A stretch of DNA of 64,000 bases from contig NC_015680.1 of NCBI RefSeq assembly GCF_000215995.1, positions 1,315,160 through 1,379,159 on the forward strand, read 5' to 3'. Position 1 is the stretch's first letter; every line of letters begins with the position of its first letter. A model generated the notes under the pieces. The model was not told where the DNA came from and made no database searches. It was given only the letters and a program-made list of their open reading frames with translations. Source of the stretch: Pyrococcus yayanosii CH1 (lineage in GTDB: Archaea; Methanobacteriota_B; Thermococci; Thermococcales; Thermococcaceae). Positions 55,237 through 64,000 of the stretch are shown here, piece after piece. Made by a program: the position numbers and the translations under genes.

Positions 55237-55749
55237 ATGGGGACAAACCTAAGGGAGGTTCACAAACTCCTTAATAGGATGTGGGAGGGAATCTTCAGGC
55301 TCAGAGAAGAACTAAAGGAAGAGCTGACCGGGTTTACGGTGGAGGATGTGGAAGAGGTGTTCAACGCCTACATCTATATAGACGGTGAATGGAGGGAGAT
55401 GAAGTACCCCCATCCGGCCTTCGCCCTGAAGCCCTATGGAGAGGTCGGGGCAACCATCCAGGGATTCTACTTCGTCTTCGCCTTCGAGAGAGAGGCCATT
55501 TCCAAGGAGTTCGTCCGGGACTTCGTGAGATCCTTCAGGAGGGCCTTCATCTACGGGGCCGAGAACTTCCTAGAGGACTTCTATAACCACGAGAGACCGA
55601 AGGATCCAGAAGAGGTTTTCGAGGACATGATGAGGACCAACGAAGAAGTCTTCAACTTCGAGGTCGATGTAAGCCTCGACGAGAGAGAGCTTAAGGAAGA
55701 ACTGAAAAAGTTCATAGAACTCGCAAAGAGGCACGACCTGCTCGGGTGA
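55237..55749 (+). CDS. Conserved-looking hypothetical protein
   Basis: 170 residues, alpha/beta composition, no membrane segment or cysteine motif. The repeated acidic and aromatic pattern (EDVEEVFNAYIYIDGEWREM, FAFEREAISKEFVRDFVRSF) does not match a family I recognise. GGGGCGAGG precedes the ATG, and GCTTAAAAACC at about 55172 fits a TATA box, so it opens a three-gene plus-strand unit with the methyltransferase and the flippase-like gene. I cannot assign a function. Confidence 0.7.
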   Translation: MGTNLREVHKLLNRMWEGIFRLREELKEELTGFTVEDVEEVFNAYIYIDGEWREMKYPHPAFALKPYGEVGATIQGFYFVFAFEREAISKEFVRDFVRSFRRAFIYGAENFLEDFYNHERPKDPEEVFEDMMRTNEEVFNFEVDVSLDERELKEELKKFIELAKRHDLLG

Positions 55750-55753
55750 TGGC

Positions 55754-56908
55754 ATGTACCTCGAGGCCTTCCCGGAGGAGTTACAGCGATACTATCGTGG
55801 GCTTTTCGGAGCCGAAGCAGACGAGATCATGAGAGCTCTAAGAGAACCTGTCGAACACTACTACATCCGGGTGAACACCCTCAAGATTAGCAGGGAAAAG
55901 CTCATGGAGGAGCTAAAGAGGGAAGGGCTAAGCCCAAAGAGGAGCCCCTACCTGCCAGAGGGCCTATACTTCGAGAGGGAGGGTCCCAACTTCCCCGATG
56001 ACTATGATCCGGAGCTCCCGACGGTGGTAGTGAATAAATACGCGGCGGAGAGCGTCTATCAGGGAGCCATGCTCTACGCTCCTGGCGTTTTAAAGGCAGA
56101 TAAAGGAATAAAAGAAGGAGACGAGGTTCAGATAAGGGATCCGAGAGGCCTTCTCGTTGGTATTGGAATAGCGAGGATGGATTACAGGGAGATGGTTATG
56201 GCGACGAGGGGCCTCGCGGTGGAGGTAACCCTTCCAAAGTTCAAGCTTCCAAGCCTCAGCGAGCTGGAGAGCTTCGAGAAAGGGTATTTTTACCCCCAAA
56301 GCCTCCCCTCCATGATAACTGCGAGGATCCTTGAGCCGAGCGAGGAGGACTTAATCATTGACATGGCGGCCGCTCCCGGTGGTAAGACGAGCCACATAGC
56401 CCAGCTACTCCAGAACAGGGGCGAGATAATAGCGATAGACAAATCGGAGAACAGGCTGAAGAAGATGAAGGATAACCTGAAGAGGCTCGGCGTGAAGAAT
56501 GTTAGACTAATCCACATGGATGCCAGGAACCTTCCGGAGCTTGGGGAGAAGGCCGATAAAATACTCCTCGACGCGCCGTGCACAGCCTTGGGCGTTAGGC
56601 CAAAGCTCTGGGAGACGCGGACCCCAAAGGATATAGAGGCCACCGCCCGCTACCAGCGAGCCTTCATCTGGGCGGCCATAAAGAGCCTCAGGAAGGGCGG
56701 TGTTCTAGTTTACTCTACATGCACCCTCAGCTATGAGGAGAACGAGGGCAACGTAAAGTTCATGCTCAAGAAAGGCCTAAAGCTCGAGGAGCAGTCGATA
56801 TTCATAGGGGCCCCAGGGATAGGCCTCGATAAGGTCCAGCGCTTCTATCCCAACAGGCACAGGACGCAGGGCTTCTTCATAGCCAAGCTCAGGAAGGTGA
56901 GGGAATGA
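55754..56908 (+). CDS. RsmB/NOP2/Sun-family m5C RNA methyltransferase with PUA domain (NSUN6-like)
   Basis: 384 residues. The PUA domain lies in the N-terminal half (PTVVVNKYAAESVYQGAML, GDEVQIRDPRGLLVGIGIAR). The Rossmann methyltransferase follows with AAAPGGKTSHIAQLLQNRG as SAM loop, and the two catalytic cysteines in LLDAPCTALGVRPK and VYSTCTLSYEENEG. PUA-bearing members in Pyrococcus (PH1991-type, from memory) methylate C72 in tRNA acceptor stems. The target is inferred from that architecture. The start lies 4 bases after the upstream stop, and the stop overlaps the next gene by four bases. Confidence 0.88.
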   Translation: MYLEAFPEELQRYYRGLFGAEADEIMRALREPVEHYYIRVNTLKISREKLMEELKREGLSPKRSPYLPEGLYFEREGPNFPDDYDPELPTVVVNKYAAESVYQGAMLYAPGVLKADKGIKEGDEVQIRDPRGLLVGIGIARMDYREMVMATRGLAVEVTLPKFKLPSLSELESFEKGYFYPQSLPSMITARILEPSEEDLIIDMAAAPGGKTSHIAQLLQNRGEIIAIDKSENRLKKMKDNLKRLGVKNVRLIHMDARNLPELGEKADKILLDAPCTALGVRPKLWETRTPKDIEATARYQRAFIWAAIKSLRKGGVLVYSTCTLSYEENEGNVKFMLKKGLKLEEQSIFIGAPGIGLDKVQRFYPNRHRTQGFFIAKLRKVRE

Positions 56909-57874
56909 AGAGGAAAGTGACCCTAATCCTTGGCCTGGCAATTCTCCTGGGCCTCCTCTGGTGGGCGGGAATAGGGGAGACCATGGATATCCTCAAAGGT
57001 GCCCAGCCCTCCTACTTCCTTCTGGCCGCAGGAATGCAGGCGATAGCTCTTCTGGCTTGGGCCGTGAGATGGAGGACGTTCTTAAGGAGAGCCGGCGTTC
57101 ACGTTGACTTCCTAAGGGTTCTAGAGGGCGTCATGATAGGCATCTTCGTGAATAATCTGACGCCAGGTGCAAGGACGGGAGGAGAACCCGCGAAGGCATA
57201 CTTCATCTCGAAGAGGTCGAACGGGAGCTACCCCCAAGTCTTCGCGACCGTGATGGCCGACAGGGTCCTCGACGTTATACCTGTCGTCGTCTTCATGTTT
57301 TTAGCCTTTAACTACGCTCTCAAGCTAAGAATCGGGCTCCTTCTTACGGTGCTGATAGTGTCAATAGTCCTCATAATCATTGCCCTCAGCCTGACACTTG
57401 CCTTTTCCGTCCATGAGGGGGCCGCCGTCAGGCTCCTAATGTTCATCGCAAGGCTCGTGAAGAGAATATCTCCGGCGAAGCTTTCCGAGGCTGATGACGT
57501 GATAGAGGGGAAGCTTAGGAGGGCCATCTCGGAGTTCAAGAGAACCCTTCGGGAGCTAGGGAAGGATAAAGGAGGACTCATTATCAGCCTCCTCTGGTCT
57601 TTCACGCTTTGGAGTGCCTCCGTCCTAAGGACATACTTCGTGTTCCTCAGCATAGGGTATGAGGTTCCTCTCGCCTACGTCCTCCTCGTTCAGATGGCCG
57701 CCATGGCGATAGCCATGATGAGCGTGATACCGGGCGGGCTTGGAGTTAACGAGGCAGTCCTCTCGGCACTATTTTTAGCCTTGGGAATTGAGAAGAGCAT
57801 TGCCGTCTCTGCCACAATTCTCGACAGGCTGATCTCCTTCTGGATACCGACGCTGATAGGAGGAGTCCTAACGC

Positions 57875-57897
<23 letters not shown>
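56905..57897 (+). CDS. UPF0104/YbhN-family flippase-like membrane protein
   Basis: 330 residues with eight or more membrane helices. The family motifs NNLTPGARTGGEPAKAYFI and VIPGGLGVNEAVLSALFLAL are present. Relatives include lysylphosphatidylglycerol flippase domains and the archaeal AglD-type proteins thought to move lipid-linked sugars. A lipid or polyprenyl-sugar transport role is plausible. The start overlaps the methyltransferase stop in ATGA form. The 3' end overlaps the convergent DUF835 gene by 23 bases. Confidence 0.85.
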
Positions 57898-60587
<2,690 letters not shown>

Positions 60588-60591
<4 letters not shown>

Positions 60592-62105
60592 AATGGAAGC
60601 GCTTCTTTCTGAATCCCAGGATCCTGCTCCTCATAATCGTGCTTATAGGTTCCATAGCTTCCCTCGCCGCGAGAGGGCTGACCTTCGGCCTTGATATAAG
60701 CGGCGGTATATCGATCACCGTCAGGCTTGAGCAACCTGTTGACCCCGACACCATGGAGCAGGTAAGGATAGCCCTCGAGCAGAGACTGAATGCCCTCGGT
60801 GTTAAGGACATAACTATAGAACCGTGGGGGAATCAGTTCGTCCTAGTGAAGGTCGCCAACGTGACGGAAGAGGAAGCTAACCAGCTTCTCGAGACGATAG
60901 AAAGGCAGGGTGTCTTCTATGCGGAGTTCGAGGGGGTCGTGTTCGCGACCGGTAAGGACATCCTTAGCGTGGGAAGTGTAAACTACGATCCCCGAGAAGG
61001 GGCGTGGGTCGTCCCCTTCCGACTTTCCCGTGAGGCTGCCGAGAAGTTCGCCGAGCTTGCCAAGGGGAAGGCCGGGTACCCGGTGGATATGTTCCTCGAT
61101 CCGCCAGTAAACTCCACCATCGTGGTCTCCAAGGACATTTACAACGTCATGACCTCGGATACTTTCACGATGGCCGGAGACATGACGCTCCCGGAGAGAA
61201 TAAAGAAGGCCTTCAACATAGACATCGTTGTTTACGAGAACCAGAGCGCCGAAAATATAGCGGAGCTCGCTAAGGGTAAGAGAAAGGTCATCTTGATGGG
61301 CGTAGATAGAGAGCTATACAACCAGCTCAAGGAGCTTGGCGTCAATGTAGAGCTCAGAACTCCCTCCTCCAACCAAGACACCGCCGATTTCATAAGGAGC
61401 GTTCTCAGGCTCTACGGCCCCTATAGGGTATCGGCCGGCCTCGCGACTGGACAACCAAGCACCGAGGTCATGATATCAATAGGAGGGAGCCAGACGGACG
61501 TTAAAGCCAGGAACGACGCCCAGATAGTTGCCGTCGTCCTCAGGAGCGGTTCCCTCCCGGTGAAACTTTCAATTGAGAGAATTGACTACGTATCGCCAAG
61601 GCTCGGTGAGGGCTTTAAGAGGCAAGTCCTAGTGGCAGGCGTTGCGGCCCTTCTCGTTGTCGGCCTGATAGTTTACCTCCACTACCGCAGGCTTAGGATA
61701 GCCCTCCCCGTTATGTTCACCAGCTTTAGCGAAGTTCTAATAATCCTGGGAGTCGCCGCCCTAATCCGTTGGAATCTCGACCTCCCCAGCATAGCGGGAA
61801 TAATAGCGGCCATAGGAACGGGTGTCGACCAACAGATAGTCATAACGGACGAGCTCCTCGGTGGAGAGGAGAGAAAGAGGATAGTGAAGAGGAGTGGTGT
61901 CCTGAAGAGGATGGGAAGGGCCTTCTTCATAATCTTAGCCTCGGCAACGACCACCATTGTGGCAATGAGCTTCCTCTTCAAGTTCTTCGTTGGAGGACTC
62001 AGAGGCTTCGCCTTCACGACGATACTCGGCGTCCTCATAGGTATTCTAATAACGAGGCCGGCCTACGGCGAGATGGCTAAAGTTCTCATAGGAGAGAGGA
62101 GGTGA
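60588..62105 (+). CDS. secD: Protein-export membrane protein SecD
   Basis: 505 residues. N-terminal helix ([19 protein letters not shown]), the motif [18 protein letters not shown] with the conserved D-x-GG-like segment, a large extracytoplasmic domain, and five further helices with [20 protein letters not shown]. It pairs with SecF. The ATG overlaps the secF stop by four bases, and the TrkA-type gene follows after 4 bases, so the three are in one unit. No truncation seen. Confidence 0.95.
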
Positions 62106-62109
62106 AGGA

Positions 62110-62799
62110 ATGTTCGTCATAATCATGGGAGCAGGTAGGGTCGGAACGCTAGTTGCCAGAATGCTGGAGAACGGCGGGCACGACGTCACGATAATCGAGG
62201 CAAACAAAGAGAGGGCGAGAGAAATTTCGGCAGTTATTGCGGGGCTCGTGATAGAGGGAGACGCCACGGACCAGAAGACGCTGGAGGAAGCTAATGTTAA
62301 GCAGGCGGACGTTTTTGCCGCTCTCACAGGCAGGGACGACGCTAACATTCTCGCCTGCATCCTCGCCAAGCATATCAATCCCAAGATAACCACGATACTT
62401 CGCATAAGCGACCCGAGAAACAAAAAAGTCTTCGAGGAGGTCGAGGACCTGAAGAGGTACTTCGACATAGTCATTAGCCCAGAAGAGACAGCGGCCAAAT
62501 ATATATTCAGAACCATCGTGACCCCTGGCTTTGACAGGGTCCTTTTCCCGAAGGAAGGGGCCGAGATAGTTCAGTTTCAGATAACAGAAGAGTGTGCCGT
62601 CGCTGGGAAGCCCATTAAGGAACTTGGACTTCCCAAGGATTCTCTTATAGTAGCCGTTTATGACGAGAAGGATTCCCTGACGATACCTTCTGGTGATACA
62701 AGGATTCCAAATAGGGGAACGGTTGTCGTGTTCGCCAAGAACAGCGCCCTCCAAGAAGTGAAGAGGGTGTTCGAGGCAAAGAAAGGAGAGGAGGAATGA
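62110..62799 (+). CDS. trkA: TrkA-type potassium-transport NAD-binding protein
   Basis: 229 residues. Rossmann nucleotide-binding half with GAGRVGTLVARMLENGGHDV and ALTGRDDANILACILAKH (RCK-N), then the RCK-C domain (FQITEECAVAGKPIKELGLP, RGTVVVFAKNSALQEVKRVF). These proteins gate a potassium channel or Trk/Ktr transporter by binding NAD(H) or ATP. No channel subunit lies nearby. GGAGGTGAAGG precedes the ATG and the gene starts 4 bases after secD. Confidence 0.9.
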   Translation: MFVIIMGAGRVGTLVARMLENGGHDVTIIEANKERAREISAVIAGLVIEGDATDQKTLEEANVKQADVFAALTGRDDANILACILAKHINPKITTILRISDPRNKKVFEEVEDLKRYFDIVISPEETAAKYIFRTIVTPGFDRVLFPKEGAEIVQFQITEECAVAGKPIKELGLPKDSLIVAVYDEKDSLTIPSGDTRIPNRGTVVVFAKNSALQEVKRVFEAKKGEEE

Positions 62800-62807
62800 G
62801 CAAAAGG

Positions 62808-62814
62808 TTATAAA
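62808..62814 (+). promoter_or_regulatory. TATA box of the A-type ATPase operon
   Basis: TTATAAA lies 60 bases before the first ATPase gene in the short spacer after trkA. A transcript start near 62840 would give a leader of about 30 bases. It separates this operon from the secF-secD-trkA unit. Confidence 0.6.
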
Positions 62815-62867
62815 CCCTCGTTGTTAGACCCCGACGTCCCATTTCATCCTCATAAAAGGGGATGGTC

Positions 62868-63182
62868 ATGATGGAAGATGTCATCAAGGCCATAGTCGAG
62901 GCGGAGAAGGAAGCTGAGAGGAGGATTGAGGAAGCTAAGGAGAGAGCAAAGGCCATCGTCAGGGAGGCGAGAGGGGAAGCTAAGAAGATAGAGGAGGAGA
63001 TACTCAAGGAGGCCGAGAAGAAGGCTTCCGAAATCATCGAGGCCAAGAGGAGAGAAGGGGAGGAGGAAGCACGGAAGATTAAGGAGGAAGGGGAGAGAGA
63101 GTTGGAGGAGCTCAAGATAAGGGCCACTGAGAACCTTGAGAAGGCCGTCGAAGAGGGCGTAAAGCTCATCAGAGGGGTCTGA
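62868..63182 (+). CDS. ahaH: A-type ATP synthase subunit H (peripheral stalk)
   Basis: About 104 residues, nearly all one charged helix of heptad type (EAEKEAERRIEEAKERAKAI, EEILKEAEKKASEIIEAKRR). This is the archaeal H (EG-stalk) subunit that with E forms the peripheral stalk holding the A1 head against rotation. Starts at 62862, 62868 or 62871 are possible; 62868 is chosen because it follows GGGGATGGTC most closely. Subunit I begins one base after the stop. Confidence 0.85.
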   Translation: MMEDVIKAIVEAEKEAERRIEEAKERAKAIVREARGEAKKIEEEILKEAEKKASEIIEAKRREGEEEARKIKEEGERELEELKIRATENLEKAVEEGVKLIRGV

Positions 63183-63183
63183 A

Positions 63184-64000
63184 ATGTTCAGGCCCGAAGA
63201 GATGGTCAAGATAGAGCTCATAAGCCTCAACCGATACAAGGATGCCCTCCTAACTTACCTTCATGAGAAGGGCGTCGTGGAGCTCAGGGAGGTCAAGGTT
63301 GAGGGTGTCCAGAGGGACGCTCCCAACGAATTCTACCGGAAGGCCACCTCCTACAGCATAGGCCTATCAAGGCTCGTAGATACCCTCAGAACCCACCTGC
63401 CCGGGAAGAAGGGAGGCCTCAAGGAGTTCTTCTTCCCTCCCGAAAAGCGTAGAAGGAAATACCGCTATAGGGGGATAGAGGCCCTCGTGAAAGACGTGGA
63501 GGCTTTTCTCTCGAAGGTTGAGCTCGAGATAAAGGGCATTGAAGGAAGGATAAGTGCCATAAACAACGAGATAGCGGCCATAAAGGAGGATATCGCGACC
63601 CTTGAGACACTTTCAGCCCTTGACATAGATGTCGAGTACCTGAGGCCCAGAAGAATGCTGGAGATAGAAGTCGGTCTCGTGGAGGCGGAAAGGTACCCTT
63701 CACTAATTGAAGATCTCAAGAAGGCTCTGGAAGGCCGGTTCGTTCACGTTGAAAGATCCCTTGGACCTAGTGTCCTCCTCATCATAGCATTCCTCAAGAA
63801 GGATGCGGATAAGGCCATACCTATACTGGCTAAGCACTCCTTCGAGAGGCTTGAGATTCCAGAGGGCACTGGGAAGCCGAGAGAGCTGATAAGGAAGCTC
63901 AAAGAGAAGTTAAAGGAGAAAGAGAGGGAGCTCGAGGAAGCAAAAAAGGAAGCCCGGAAGCTCGCCGAGAAGTACTTTGACGACCTAGTCTTCTACAAGG
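63184..64000 (+). CDS. ahaI: A-type ATP synthase subunit I, N-terminal part (runs off the window)
   Basis: The frame is open from the ATG at 63184 to the window end, giving 272 residues with no stop. The N-terminal cytoplasmic domain starts MFRPEEMVKIELISLNRYKD and VVELREVKVEG, then long coiled coils (LSKVELEIKGIEGRISAI, ELIRKLKEKLKEKERELEEA). The membrane part with the conserved Arg of the proton half-channels lies beyond base 64000. It is the stator subunit that couples proton or sodium flow to the rotor. It follows subunit H without a gap. Confidence 0.9.
   Translation, partial: MFRPEEMVKIELISLNRYKDALLTYLHEKGVVELREVKVEGVQRDAPNEFYRKATSYSIGLSRLVDTLRTHLPGKKGGLKEFFFPPEKRRRKYRYRGIEALVKDVEAFLSKVELEIKGIEGRISAINNEIAAIKEDIATLETLSALDIDVEYLRPRRMLEIEVGLVEAERYPSLIEDLKKALEGRFVHVERSLGPSVLLIIAFLKKDADKAIPILAKHSFERLEIPEGTGKPRELIRKLKEKLKEKERELEEAKKEARKLAEKYFDDLVFYK

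Overview
The window is hyperthermophilic archaeal DNA from the Thermococcales, most likely the genus Pyrococcus. Evidence: a family-B DNA polymerase of Pyrococcus type (YIDTDGL motif) carrying an intein; a SecDF pair, the KAE1 protein, an A-type ATPase operon, AT-rich TATA boxes with GGTGA-type ribosome binding sites, and an archaeal che cluster with cheF. Core genes are GC-rich and tightly packed. The 21.28 kb island fits what I remember of the about 21.4 kb genomic island PYG1 of Pyrococcus yayanosii; that identification is from memory and was not checked.

Layout. (1) 1-6506: core genes (GT2-GtrA glycosyltransferase, M28-like aminopeptidase, two small regulators, a cupin, a Ski2-like helicase). 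(2) 6501-27824: an AT-richer integrated element in a tRNA-Gln(UUG) gene, bounded by 44-bp direct repeats with one mismatch. Its SSV-type integrase gene is split, with the C-terminal part at the left end and the N-terminal part at the right end. The C-terminal part has lost the HxxR region. The element holds a wHTH/P-loop ATPase beside an iteron-like AT-rich region; a minus-strand operon of ten genes from 21709 down to 10583; a PLD-HerA ATPase; an IS481-like insertion; remnants of a DNA methyltransferase; and an AbiEi/AbiEii pair behind a palindromic operator. (3) 27781-31140: tRNA-Gln, stomatin/NfeD pair, zinc-ribbon protein, cation exchanger and a possible structured RNA. (4) 31140-44648: a complete chemotaxis cluster (cheW, two mcp, cheR, cheY, cheB, cheA, two cheC, cheD, cheF, and two unnamed membrane-anchored coiled-coil genes). 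(5) 44640-64000: glycerate kinase, RNA ligase, PP-loop enzyme, MBL hydrolase, PolB, HAD, SLOG, site-2 protease, tRNA m5C methyltransferase, flippase-like protein, DUF835, KAE1, SecF, SecD, TrkA and the start of the A-ATPase operon.

The best candidate for an undescribed system is the ten-gene operon. It combines a modification-sensing PD-(D/E)XK nuclease (ScoMcrA-N + DUF7662) and McrBC with a Tag-like glycosylase carrying an iron-sulfur cluster, a TPR protein, a 50-residue membrane peptide, and three enzymes that reverse covalent modifications (ADP-ribosylglycohydrolase, gamma-glutamylcyclotransferase, class II amidotransferase). Almost every junction in it overlaps or lies within about 50 bases. 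Three element genes (mcrB, the glycosylase, abiEii) have frameshifts at homopolymer runs. McrB also lacks the Walker B glutamate. The island therefore looks either partly decayed or affected by base-call errors at homopolymers.
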